IMG/VR virus record: IMGVR_UViG_3300030002_000074
Coordinates: 1 to 32,454 of that record
Length of the DNA: 32,454 bases
Reading direction: 5' to 3' (one strand)
Source: a virus
This document shows, in pieces, positions 14,906 through 20,613 of this stretch (position 1 is the first letter of the stretch; every line of letters begins with the position of its first letter). The translations under genes and the position numbers were made by a program. A model generated the notes under the pieces. It ran no database searches. It saw nothing but the letters and a program-made list of their open reading frames with translations, and was not told where the DNA came from.

Positions 14906-15504
14906 TGCTTTTCTTCAACTACTTCGACACCATCGACCAATGTGCCGTTCATGACATCTGTGCGAACTGCTGATTTGATAGCATCAAGCACTTTTTCGTC
15001 ATTCAAGTATTTTGCTGGTATTTTTGTAACATCAACGATTTTGACGACACGAACCATGCGGAAATTGATTGAACCTTTGTTGCCCTCGACAGATGAACCC
15101 ATAGTTTCGATGTCATCCATTTTGCGCATTGCGGTATCAGTTCGCATTGTGCCTTTTTCAACTCGTGCTTCAAGTTTGGCGGCTGCTTCAGCGGCTTTGC
15201 GGTCAACCTCGTTTGAATATGAAATCATTTCTGATTTGATATACTTTTCGGCTTTTTCCAAGTCCGTTGATAGTGGCTTGTATTCAGCATTGATGTCTTT
15301 GACTTCTTTGTTCAATGGGTCAACACGCAATTTGCGTTGCTTTTCCATTGCCTTGCTGATGTCTTTGATGATTGATAGTGTGTCGGTTGCGACCACCATT
15401 GTGTCATTGTCGGTGATTTTGAAACCCTCGACTTGCTTTTGTACAGTGGTGATTTTGCGCTTGAATGGAACAATCGACACTGTGTTGTTTTCTTGTTCTT
15501 TCAT
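14890..15504 (-). CDS. Coiled-coil recombination-associated phage protein
   Basis: The 204-aa protein has a long coiled-coil middle (about residues 45-115, including DISKAMEKQRKLRVDPLNKEVKDINAEY). Its C-terminal domain reads VRVVKIVDVTKIPAKYLNDEKVLDAIKSAV then GVEVVEEKQIA. That C-terminal layout (V.D...IP..YL.DE) is what I recall from uncharacterised phage proteins encoded next to RecT and exonuclease genes. It is the first gene after promoter A and carries the GAAAGG-GACGAT-ATG start context. A partner or regulator of the recombination enzymes is an inference. Confidence 0.72.
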   Translation of the reverse strand: MKEQENNTVSIVPFKRKITTVQKQVEGFKITDNDTMVVATDTLSIIKDISKAMEKQRKLRVDPLNKEVKDINAEYKPLSTDLEKAEKYIKSEMISYSNEVDRKAAEAAAKLEARVEKGTMRTDTAMRKMDDIETMGSSVEGNKGSINFRMVRVVKIVDVTKIPAKYLNDEKVLDAIKSAVRTDVMNGTLVDGVEVVEEKQIAAK

Positions 15505-15521
15505 ATCGTCATAATCCTTTC
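15502..15521 (-). promoter_or_regulatory. Conserved start context GAAAGG-ATTAT-GACGAT-ATG
   Basis: Ribosome binding site and start codon of the coiled-coil protein. GACGAT immediately before ATG is shared by six genes in this genome. Confidence 0.7.
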
Positions 15522-15536
15522 ATTGATTATATATTC

Positions 15537-15581
15537 AGTATAGCAAAGCATGTTTCAATTGTCAATACTTTTCTATACTTT
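15537..15581 (-). promoter_or_regulatory. Promoter A with tandem AAAGTAT box
   Basis: The minus strand has -35 TTGACA at 15560-15565, a 17-bp spacer and -10 TATACT at 15537-15542, a near-perfect sigma70-type promoter. Directly upstream and overlapping lies AAAGTAT-AGA-AAAGTAT (ending at 15581). It drives the recombination/early operon down to the terminator at 12.6 kb. Confidence 0.9.
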
Positions 15582-15861
15582 AAGATGATAGACGTATCAA
15601 TTCGGCTTCAACTATACGATGCAAATCACCAGCCGTGTGATAGTTTCCACGCCAATTTCGCTTGATAACATGCACACGACCATTCGTCGGGTATACATCA
15701 ACGACACGTTCAATTCGATATTGATATGGTGTCATTTGTTTGAATTCCCAATCCATGGTTGCGCACAATTCTTTGATGTCGGCGGTTCGATTCCCACGCC
15801 ACCATTCTTTGGCTTCAGCACCGTGAAGCCCACTTGCTGAATTGCGCTTGACGTTACCCAC
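15580..15861 (-). CDS. 93-aa conserved-looking early protein
   Basis: The soluble protein begins MGNVKRNSASGLHGAEAKEWW and has MDWEFKQMTPYQYRIERVVDVYPTNGR. This pattern of Q-(Y/F)-R-I and DVYPTNGR is familiar from small uncharacterised phage proteins. The start is GTG at 15861, with AGGG upstream and an 8-base overlap with the exonuclease stop. Its stop codon abuts promoter A. No function assigned. Confidence 0.65.
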   Translation of the reverse strand: MGNVKRNSASGLHGAEAKEWWRGNRTADIKELCATMDWEFKQMTPYQYRIERVVDVYPTNGRVHVIKRNWRGNYHTAGDLHRIVEAELIRLSS

Positions 15862-16474
15862 GCCACAACCCTGCCAATTTCATGCCAATAGATAACACTT
15901 CGCAACGGTCATGCGCCCATTTCTTGATTGCTGCGATGTCCATCAAGCCAACTGCTTTTTCATATTTTTCGTACCCGACAATTTCGGTATAGTCGGCGTT
16001 CCAAATCTCAACGAAATACACATACTTTTTGATGCGTATATTGTGAACGCCAAGTTGGAATGAATAGAACGGCAATTGCTTTGAACTTGCATATCGCCTT
16101 GCACCGCCTGCGCCTTTCACCATCGTTTTGTAATCAATCACAATGGCTTCGGGTACATTCACGCCATCTGGTCGGCTATGAATAACAATGTTTTTGAATA
16201 GTTCGGTGGCGAACTCTTTTTCAGCGTGTGTGATTTGCAAATCTTTGTATTCGGGAAATGCTTCACGAAATACGATTGGCAACATGCCAGTTTCTTCGGA
16301 TTCTTTTTGCCACATATTGTGTCGGGTTTCGCCGAACGTCAAAATGTCATTCTTGAATCGTTCTTTTTCGCCCAACTGTTCTTTGATGATGTTTTCAACC
16401 TGCTTCGGTGTGGCACGCATCAAATCTGTGAAGCGTGTGTGAAGCTTCCCATCGTTTTTGATATTGTATTGCAT
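15854..16474 (-). CDS. RecB/Cas4-like PD-(D/E)XK exonuclease
   Basis: The 206-aa protein has the ordered motifs of RecB-family nucleases: FGETRHNMW (His52), Glu87 region, SRPDGV (Asp103), IVIDYKT (Asp114, Lys116), then the diagnostic QLPFY (Gln133-x3-Tyr137). It would resect DNA ends so that the RecT protein next to it can load on single strands. ATG 16474 carries the GACGAT context, and the 15 bases at 16468-16482 are perfectly complementary to the terminator loop RNA at 12.6 kb. It lies five bases after recT. Confidence 0.85.
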   Translation of the reverse strand: MQYNIKNDGKLHTRFTDLMRATPKQVENIIKEQLGEKERFKNDILTFGETRHNMWQKESEETGMLPIVFREAFPEYKDLQITHAEKEFATELFKNIVIHSRPDGVNVPEAIVIDYKTMVKGAGGARRYASSKQLPFYSFQLGVHNIRIKKYVYFVEIWNADYTEIVGYEKYEKAVGLMDIAAIKKWAHDRCEVLSIGMKLAGLWRG

Positions 16475-16488
16475 ATCGTCATGCTTTC
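16472..16488 (-). promoter_or_regulatory. Conserved start context GAAAGC-AT-GACGAT-ATG
   Basis: Start region of the exonuclease. The GAAAGC-GACGAT distance is the shortest of the six examples. This start region has the longest perfect match (15 bases) to the reverse complement of the terminator loop. Confidence 0.65.
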
Positions 16489-17165
16489 TTTGCTTTTATG
16501 GTTTCAATACTAGATTCGCCCTTTTTGCGATTCTTGGCAAGTGCCTTTTTGATGTTCGATTCCATTTCCGTTGGTGTTTTGGCGGCTGCTTTCTTTTTGA
16601 ACTTGCCGTCAACTTCTTCAGGAATATACAAACCAGCACATGTGGTGAATGATGCACGAATGACGTGCGCCAATCCGACTTTCTTCAACATTGACATTTT
16701 CTTGCCACCGTCTTTGGCATCAGCCCATAAGCCATCACCAGTGTCGTATTCATCCATGAAGACGATTTGTTCAGGCGTCAAGACGTGTTCGCCAATGACC
16801 TTGTAAACACCGACACGAACCGAAACGGCTTTCTTTGAATCATCGTATTGATATTCAACTTTTGATGTGCCACCGTATTGACCAGTTTGGTCGGCGATTG
16901 CGACAAGTCCATCAATGTTGATGATGACGTTGCCATCTTTGATATATAGCAAACCGCCACGAATGTCGATGTGTGCCAATTTTGCCATGGTTAGCGCACG
17001 AAATAGAATGTCGTCGTCTGGTTTTTCTTCTTTGGCGAAAAGTGCTGAAACCCACTGATTGTATATAAACTCTGGGTCAGTTCCGTCAGGTATGAATTCA
17101 CCGAACTTTGATTTCAATTCCGTCTTGCGTGCTTTTGCTTGCGTTGCTGCTGTTGTATCAGCCAT
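16479..17165 (-). CDS. recT: RecT/Bet-family single-strand annealing protein
   Basis: The 228-aa protein has features of the RecT/Bet family. The middle segment GNVIINIDGLVAIADQTGQYGG corresponds to the conserved start of the annealing domain. KMSMLKKVGLAHVIRASFTTCAGLYIPEE matches the Bet-type region where aligned helices precede AG(L/I)Y. The C terminus is Lys/Ala-rich and probably disordered. It anneals single strands during recombination and perhaps replication. I chose ATG 17165 with AAAGGGGTATTTG upstream over the preceding TTG. Confidence 0.87.
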   Translation of the reverse strand: MADTTAATQAKARKTELKSKFGEFIPDGTDPEFIYNQWVSALFAKEEKPDDDILFRALTMAKLAHIDIRGGLLYIKDGNVIINIDGLVAIADQTGQYGGTSKVEYQYDDSKKAVSVRVGVYKVIGEHVLTPEQIVFMDEYDTGDGLWADAKDGGKKMSMLKKVGLAHVIRASFTTCAGLYIPEEVDGKFKKKAAAKTPTEMESNIKKALAKNRKKGESSIETIKAKKA

Positions 17166-17188
17166 CAAATACCCCTTTCATGAGTATG

Positions 17189-17217
17189 AAGCAAAGCCGT
17201 CGTGATGACGGCTGCTT
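17189..17217 (-). promoter_or_regulatory. Hairpin in the recT leader
   Basis: Minus-strand GCCGTC-ATCAC-GACGGC forms a 6-bp GC-rich stem. AAGCA/TGCTT extends it across a two-base bulge. The tail TTTGCTTC is a poor T run. It lies between the small membrane-protein gene and recT, so a weak terminator or attenuator is possible. Confidence 0.5.
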
Positions 17218-17219
17218 CG

Positions 17220-17456
17220 TTAGTTTTTGAAAGCCTTGTGGAATACTGCGACGAACATTCCTGCTGCGGTGATAAGCATGTAATATGCAACCACTACCGC
17301 CACAATGTGCGTGAAGTTATTCAATAAGAGGTATGCTGTCAAGAAACGTGCTACTACCTCAACCAGTGAAACAATCGTTTTGATTATTGCTGGCACTTGC
17401 TTTTTTTGTGATGCAACTGGTGCATCTTCTTTTTGTGTTTTGTTGTTGTTTGCCAT
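17220..17456 (-). CDS. 78-aa membrane protein
   Basis: After a hydrophilic N terminus rich in Asn, Gln and Lys, two hydrophobic segments (about residues 33-51 and 53-71, LTAYLLLNNFTHIVAVVVAYYMLITAAGMF) form a hairpin-type membrane protein. It is the first gene of the promoter B unit, upstream of recT, and carries the GACGAT-ATG start context. Function unknown. Confidence 0.75.
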   Translation of the reverse strand: MANNNKTQKEDAPVASQKKQVPAIIKTIVSLVEVVARFLTAYLLLNNFTHIVAVVVAYYMLITAAGMFVAVFHKAFKN

Positions 17457-17474
17457 ATCGTCATTTATCCTTTC
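17454..17474 (-). promoter_or_regulatory. Conserved start context GAAAGG-ATAAAT-GACGAT-ATG
   Basis: Start region of the 78-aa membrane protein, matching the six-gene motif. Confidence 0.7.
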
Positions 17475-17497
17475 GTGATATTTTTTATGGTACTTTT

Positions 17498-17542
17498 AGT
17501 GTAGCAAAGATTGTTTCAATTGTCAATACTTTTCTATACTTT
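17498..17542 (-). promoter_or_regulatory. Promoter B with tandem AAAGTAT box
   Basis: The minus strand has -35 TTGACA at 17521-17526, 17 bp, -10 TACACT at 17498-17503. The box AAAGTAT-AGA-AAAGTAT is at 17526-17542, overlapping the -35. It drives the membrane protein, recT and exonuclease genes. Confidence 0.88.
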
Positions 17543-17588
17543 CATTTGTGCAACAGTAGTGACCGACCACACCGCTGCTGTCACAATT

Positions 17589-17744
17589 TTACCATCTATC
17601 ATTGTATTCGTATGAATTGCCACGACTAAATTCAAACCATCCACGAATGAATGCAAGCATGAATCTGAACTTGCTGTTGGTGAAGATGCGAATCGTCACA
17701 GGGTTGCCAATTTTGGTTCGTAATAGTTTGGAATAGCGAATCAT
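17589..17744 (-). CDS. 51-aa basic early protein
   Basis: The product begins MIRYSKLLRTKIGNPVTIRIF and ends with RGWFEFSRGNSYEYNDRW. The ATG at 17744 overlaps the upstream stop (ATGA), which selects it over an upstream ATG in the same frame. Basic and aromatic-rich, with no recognised domain. It is the last gene before promoter B. Confidence 0.6.
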   Translation of the reverse strand: MIRYSKLLRTKIGNPVTIRIFTNSKFRFMLAFIRGWFEFSRGNSYEYNDRW

Positions 17745-18061
17745 TGTGACTTCGCTTCCCACCAAATGAATTTGGCTGATTCTTTGATACAAACTTTTTC
17801 ACCAATTTTTTCGTATGTGCTGAAATATTCTGTGCCATCTTCAAGTGTCAATTTGTATTTGCTGTCACCTGTCCAATAATCACCAGCCAATTCAACTTTC
17901 TTCACGATGTTTGATGACTCACATTGATACCCAATGTGTGGGTATGCCATCATCCAAAACAACCAATATATGGCGATAATCACTGGCAATGCAATTGCTG
18001 AAAATATCAGTGCGGTCAATGTCACGCCGACTATTGGTATGATTTCGATTCTGCTTTTCAT
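17741..18061 (-). CDS. 106-aa protein with N-terminal membrane segment(s)
   Basis: Residues about 8-42 are strongly hydrophobic (VGVTLTALIFSAIALPVIIAIYWLFWMMA), one long or two short membrane segments. The rest is polar with two Cys (CESS, VCIKE) and a beta-like LELEDGTEYF-type repeat, probably outside the membrane. ATGA overlaps link it to both neighbours. Function unknown. Confidence 0.7.
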   Translation of the reverse strand: MKSRIEIIPIVGVTLTALIFSAIALPVIIAIYWLFWMMAYPHIGYQCESSNIVKKVELAGDYWTGDSKYKLTLEDGTEYFSTYEKIGEKVCIKESAKFIWWEAKSQ

Positions 18062-18141
18062 GATTCATCACCAGTCTGGCAAGTCAATTCCCATTCACAA
18101 GTCAACTTTGCTGATTCTTCGATTGTCAGATTATTGTTCAT
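18058..18141 (-). CDS. 27-aa small ORF
   Basis: Product MNNNLTIEESAKLTCEWELT plus seven residues. GAAAGG lies 13 bases upstream of the ATG, it overlaps the end of the preceding winged-helix gene by 11 bases, and its stop shares ATGA with the next start. The overlap pattern is the evidence for translation. It might act mainly to couple the two neighbours. Confidence 0.5.
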   Translation of the reverse strand: MNNNLTIEESAKLTCEWELTCQTGDES

Positions 18142-18355
18142 GGCTGGTGCGATACCTTTCAATCTCTTTAGCTGAAACAAGCCAATATGGTCGATATTCA
18201 GATTTTGAATAGTTGCGTGCTTTAAGATTGCCACGCTTGATTTCTTCAAGAATCCAATCATAGTTTGCTGATTCCTTGTCACTGTTCAATGAATTTGTAA
18301 TCCATCGGTTGCGTGCAATTTCTCGTGGTCGATACCATTCTTTGTCGTATGTCAT
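18131..18355 (-). CDS. Small MerR/excisionase-like winged-helix protein
   Basis: The 74-aa protein has the plan of small MerR/Xis-type DNA-binding proteins: WYRPREIARNRWI as the first helix-turn-helix, ILEEIKRGNLKARN in the turn and wing, and RPYWLVSAKEIERYR at the end. Such proteins recognise sites as early regulators, excisionases or TerS-like factors. No integrase is present, so a transcription role is more likely. The tandem AAAGTAT boxes are natural candidate targets, but nothing in the sequence proves it. GAAAGGAAATCAACAAA precedes the ATG. Confidence 0.62.
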   Translation of the reverse strand: MTYDKEWYRPREIARNRWITNSLNSDKESANYDWILEEIKRGNLKARNYSKSEYRPYWLVSAKEIERYRTSHEQ

Positions 18356-18594
18356 TTTGTTGATTTCCTTTCAATGAATTCAAGTGCAACTGATAATGTG
18401 AATGCGTATATTGCTAGTATACCGCCGATGACCAGCAATGAAGCCCACCATCCGCATGAAAAGAACAACTGAAGCGCAAAATATATGCCGACTATGCAAA
18501 GCACGATTGCCAATGTGATGAACAATCCAGTGAATGCCGCAAACGTCAACGTGATGCCAATGATATGCAACAACGTGCTATATTTGCGATTCAT
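18352..18594 (-). CDS. 80-aa two-pass membrane protein
   Basis: Two long hydrophobic stretches (about residues 9-36 and 43-68) flank a short turn containing SCGWW. Basic ends (MNRKY and FIERKSTK) suggest both termini are cytoplasmic. I place the start at ATG 18594 after GAAAGGAAATATCAACG; a frame extension upstream has no site. Family not recognised. Confidence 0.7.
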   Translation of the reverse strand: MNRKYSTLLHIIGITLTFAAFTGLFITLAIVLCIVGIYFALQLFFSCGWWASLLVIGGILAIYAFTLSVALEFIERKSTK

Positions 18595-18850
18595 CGTTGA
18601 TATTTCCTTTCGCATCGTCAATTTCTTTTGGTTTATCGTTCAAAAACTTGATTGCACCGTCGATTGCTTTGCGCATGTTCTTCAACTGCTGCACTGCATC
18701 AGCATCAATTGATTTGATACTGACTTCGACGTTGCCGCCCATGTTTCTGATTGACCAAATTGGTTTGTGTTCGTATGAACGCATTGCGAATATTTGAAGC
18801 CGTTGTGTGCCTAAATCGACATATTCTGCGAAGTTTTCGTCTGGTTTCAT
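18578..18850 (-). CDS. 90-aa early protein, unknown
   Basis: The soluble protein has a beta-like N-terminal half (LGTQRLQIFAMRSYEHKPIWSIRNMGGNVEVSI). A helical, charged C-terminal half follows (DADAVQQLKNMRKAIDGAIKFL). AGAAAGGTCAAATATA precedes the ATG. The layout resembles small phage DNA-metabolism proteins, but I cannot assign it. Confidence 0.68.
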   Translation of the reverse strand: MKPDENFAEYVDLGTQRLQIFAMRSYEHKPIWSIRNMGGNVEVSIKSIDADAVQQLKNMRKAIDGAIKFLNDKPKEIDDAKGNINDESQI

Positions 18851-19272
18851 TATATTTGACCTTTCTGGCTGTTTTCAGCCGTTTCTAGCGTTGTTTGATT
18901 CAAAGTTGGGTCAATAGTCATCTTTGGTGCGTTTCGTTGCTTCTTCAAGCTGCGTAATTCGAAAACTTGACCCCAATGTGGGTTTCGGTCAAGAATCATG
19001 CGTGCATAGCGTGAACAAAAGTTGTTGTTCAACTTGAAATCGTTTCCGATGGTGTGGCGTCGTGCTTCCCACCTGAATATTTCAACACATGCTTGAATGC
19101 CGATTTTCTTGCGCCCACTGCGCAACATTTCCCATGCTATCTTTTCAAGTTCGACAACCACCCATGGATTCGCACGATGAAATGCAATGAATGCCGTGTC
19201 GGTTGCCATTTTGGAAATGTTTTCAACCTTGGTGATTTTGTAACTATCGAAAAGACGTTGCTGTTCACTCAT
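18850..19272 (-). CDS. Conserved phage protein of unknown function
   Basis: The 140-aa protein contains FHRANPWVVVELEKIAWEMLRSGRKKIGI, then FRWEARRHTIGNDFKLNNNFCSRYARMIL and a C-terminal FELRSLKKQR. I recall the pattern (A)NP-W/H-V, IGI, (M/F)RWE and F-K-L-N-N-N-Y/F-x-S-R-Y-A-R from uncharacterised early genes in many siphoviruses. The YKLNNNx2YYAR-like segment is its hallmark. I chose ATG 19272, nine bases after AAAGGG. Early gene between promoter C and recT. Confidence 0.72.
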   Translation of the reverse strand: MSEQQRLFDSYKITKVENISKMATDTAFIAFHRANPWVVVELEKIAWEMLRSGRKKIGIQACVEIFRWEARRHTIGNDFKLNNNFCSRYARMILDRNPHWGQVFELRSLKKQRNAPKMTIDPTLNQTTLETAENSQKGQI

Positions 19273-19519
19273 TTGCATGTTCCCTTTCATCCAGCAATTT
19301 CAACTGTGGGTCGTCGAAATCAAGTGTGCCGACAAATTCTGCGATTGCATCATTGTCTTCAAATGATAATGGGTCAAGCCGTTCGGCGACGTGCTTGATG
19401 GTGATGACGTTTTTCCAAGTTTCGGTCAAACCGTCTTGCTTGATTGGGTCGCTTTTCACTGTGACCACTGTGTCTTTGCTGATAGTATATTTCTTTGTGA
19501 TTGTTTCGGTTGTCTTCAT
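19265..19519 (-). CDS. 84-aa early protein, unknown
   Basis: The N-terminal half is beta-like and Lys/Thr-rich (ETITKKYTISKDTVVTVKSD). The C-terminal half is acidic (LSFEDNDAIAEFVGTLDFDDPQL). GAAAGGGGTGTC precedes the ATG and the stop overlaps the next gene. An acidic small early protein could be a host-factor binder, but there is no direct evidence. Confidence 0.68.
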   Translation of the reverse strand: MKTTETITKKYTISKDTVVTVKSDPIKQDGLTETWKNVITIKHVAERLDPLSFEDNDAIAEFVGTLDFDDPQLKLLDEREHANE

Positions 19520-19540
19520 GACACCCCTTTCTATTATTGA

Positions 19541-19867
19541 TTATTGTTCATCACGATGATTGTCTGCATCCATGTCGGCTTTCGCTTCGACTGCATCAGC
19601 CGTTGGGTCGCCGTCAACTTGACATTCACAATCGTCGCAAACATATATTGAAGATTCGGTCTGGTAGTGACCTTGTTCGCCCAAATGGTCTTCAGTGACC
19701 GATTCGACGTGCGTGTGTTCGTGTTCGTGGCTATCTGAAGCCCCTGTGATGGGGCATTCCCATATTCCAGCGTATTGATGCCCGAACGTGTACAAAGTGG
19801 CTGTGTGTTCGCTTCGTGGATGTTCAGGGCATTGTATTTGCTTTGTGTTCGGTTCGTTGGTTTGCAT
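19541..19867 (-). CDS. Cys/His-rich early protein, possible zinc binder
   Basis: The 108-aa protein has CPEH near residue 13, WECP near 37 and a His-rich middle (SHEHEHTHVESVTEDH). YVCDDCECQVDGDP with a C-x2-C-x-C cluster follows, then an acidic tail. Metal binding is likely. It is the first gene after promoter C, so it should be expressed very early, and carries the GACGAT-ATG start context. A second frame is open over the same DNA; I prefer this one because of its ribosome binding site and Cys pairs. Confidence 0.65.
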   Translation of the reverse strand: MQTNEPNTKQIQCPEHPRSEHTATLYTFGHQYAGIWECPITGASDSHEHEHTHVESVTEDHLGEQGHYQTESSIYVCDDCECQVDGDPTADAVEAKADMDADNHRDEQ

Positions 19868-19886
19868 ATCGTCAAATATACCTTTC
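19865..19886 (-). promoter_or_regulatory. Conserved start context GAAAGG-TATATTT-GACGAT-ATG
   Basis: Start region of the Cys/His-rich early protein. TGACGATATGCAA (13 bases) matches the reverse complement of the terminator loop at 12.6 kb. Confidence 0.7.
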
Positions 19887-19901
19887 GTTTGTTATACATC
19901 T

Positions 19902-19946
19902 ATAATATCAAGCCGTGCATTGATTGTCAATACTTTTCTATACTTT
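19902..19946 (-). promoter_or_regulatory. Promoter C with tandem AAAGTAT box
   Basis: The minus strand has -35 TTGACA at 19925-19930, 17 bp, -10 TATTAT at 19902-19907. The AAAGTAT-AGA-AAAGTAT box extends to 19946 and starts five bases after the terminator T run. It opens the early operon. Confidence 0.88.
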
Positions 19947-19950
19947 ACGA

Positions 19951-19982
19951 CAAAGAAAGAACCGCCCTTTGATAGACGGTTC
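19951..19982 (-). terminator. Terminator of the small isolated unit
   Basis: Minus-strand GAACCGTC and GGCGGTTC form an 8-bp stem (one G-T pair) with an eight-base loop, followed by TTTCTTTG. It ends the unit started by promoter D and insulates promoter C. Confidence 0.85.
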
Positions 19983-20078
19983 AAACATTTTTCGACAAAT
20001 CTTCTTCAGATACGCAATTGCTTGTCGGCAACCATTCTCTGAATGTGGAATCAATACGCATAATTCATTCTTGATTCT
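19952..20078 (-). ncRNA. Candidate small RNA (about 126 nt) from promoter D
   Basis: From the expected start of promoter D (about 20078) to the terminator end (about 19952) lies only a 26-codon ORF with a weak ribosome binding site. The RNA may act as a small regulatory RNA, a small mRNA, or both. Boundaries are inferred from promoter and terminator positions. Confidence 0.5.
19981..20061 (-). CDS. 26-aa ORF in the isolated transcription unit
   Basis: Product MRIDSTFREWLPTSNCVSEE plus six residues. The ATG has only a weak AGAATG-like site six bases upstream, and the stop codon runs into the terminator stem. It is the only ORF between promoter D and its terminator. Short, mixed-charge, one Cys; no family recognised. 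It could be a very early inhibitor peptide or not translated at all. Confidence 0.4.
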   Translation of the reverse strand: MRIDSTFREWLPTSNCVSEEDLSKNV

Positions 20079-20084
20079 GTATAC

Positions 20085-20129
20085 AGTATAGCACTATATG
20101 TCATATTTGTCAATACTTTTCTGTACTTT
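20085..20129 (-). promoter_or_regulatory. Promoter D with tandem AAAGTA(T/C) box
   Basis: The minus strand has -35 TTGACA at 20108-20113, 17 bp, -10 TATACT at 20085-20090. The upstream box differs from the others at one base (AAAGTAC). It drives only the 26-codon/small RNA unit. Confidence 0.88.
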
Positions 20130-20136
20130 CCCCTTT

Positions 20137-20177
20137 AATACACAAAAGACGGCTGAACTTGTGCCGTCTTTTGTATT
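20137..20177 (-). terminator. Late operon terminator after the holin gene
   Basis: AAAAGACGGC and GCCGTCTTTT form a perfect 10-bp stem around a nine-base loop, extended by ATAC/GTAT across a two-base bulge. The T tract works on the minus strand. It closes the tail/lysis operon about 100 bases after the holin stop. Confidence 0.88.
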
Positions 20178-20198
20178 CAATAAATCTCTCACAATCTT

Positions 20199-20263
20199 GA
20201 ATGTTCATTCTGCCGTCACCTGCATTGCTGCCGTTGGTGTTGGTGACGCACCACTGAACATTC
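20199..20263 (-). promoter_or_regulatory. Long two-part stem-loop in the holin 3' region
   Basis: GAATGTTCA pairs with TGAACATTC (9 bp) and, inside it, CGTCACC pairs with GGTGACG (7 bp), around a 21-base loop. It lies between the holin stop and the terminator. The stretch 20178-20271 contains no gene I can support. The structure may protect the 3' end of the late mRNA or bind a protein. Confidence 0.6.
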
Positions 20264-20271
20264 GTATTGTA

Positions 20272-20598
20272 TCAGGCTTGTGGCTTGTTTCGCAATACGT
20301 TGTTGTAAATCAGCACCGCAATGATGAAGATTGCAACCGCCGTGGATGCGATACCAAGTGGCGTGGCAATCATAGCCGTGCAAACGGCTGATGTGACGCT
20401 ACATTGCGCATATGTGGCAACCAATGCGCCGACAAGCGACAAAACGCCTGTGGTGATGCGTGGGTACTTATTCGCAAGCTGTGACGGTATGAAGTTTGAT
20501 TTCAAAAACTGCACAACTGTCATGACTAGCGTTCCACCAATCAAACCACTTTCGATGATGGTTTTGACGAATGAAATTGTTGTTTCTAACTCTGACAT
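20272..20598 (-). CDS. Holin-like membrane protein
   Basis: The 108-aa protein has three hydrophobic segments (about residues 18-30, 48-66 and 80-101). It has a short acidic N terminus and a basic C terminus (NNVLRNKPQA), fitting a three-pass holin. It directly follows the endolysin (15-base gap) and ends the late operon. It would permeabilise the membrane to release endolysin at lysis time. GAAAGGGAAAACGAAA precedes the ATG. Confidence 0.75.
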   Translation of the reverse strand: MSELETTISFVKTIIESGLIGGTLVMTVVQFLKSNFIPSQLANKYPRITTGVLSLVGALVATYAQCSVTSAVCTAMIATPLGIASTAVAIFIIAVLIYNNVLRNKPQA

Positions 20599-20613
20599 TT
20601 TCGTTTTCCCTTT

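Noticed and set aside
18131-18355. Evidence of a temperate lifestyle from the excisionase-like fold
   Set aside because: No integrase, repressor or attachment site is seen on the complete genome. Small winged-helix proteins of this kind also act as plain transcription regulators.
18845-18860. TATAAT just before the start of the 90-aa early gene
   Set aside because: Its distance to ATG is too short for a promoter of that gene, no -35 is present, and a normal ribosome binding site (AGAAAGG) shows the gene is translated from a longer mRNA.
19534-19899. A second 121-codon minus-strand frame over the Cys/His-rich early gene
   Set aside because: Its start lacks a ribosome binding site, its sequence has no domain signs, and the other frame has GAAAGG, the GACGAT-ATG context and ordered Cys pairs. 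I treat it as chance.
20209-20265. An 18-codon minus-strand ORF (MFSGASPTPTAAMQ...) inside the holin 3' stem-loop
   Set aside because: No ribosome binding site and no neighbouring coupling. It could be a gene remnant, but nothing supports translation.
19541-20271. CRISPR-like or attachment-site repeats suggested by recurring promoter boxes
   Set aside because: The repeats are not evenly spaced, each is tied to a -35/-10 pair, and there is no integrase or cas gene.
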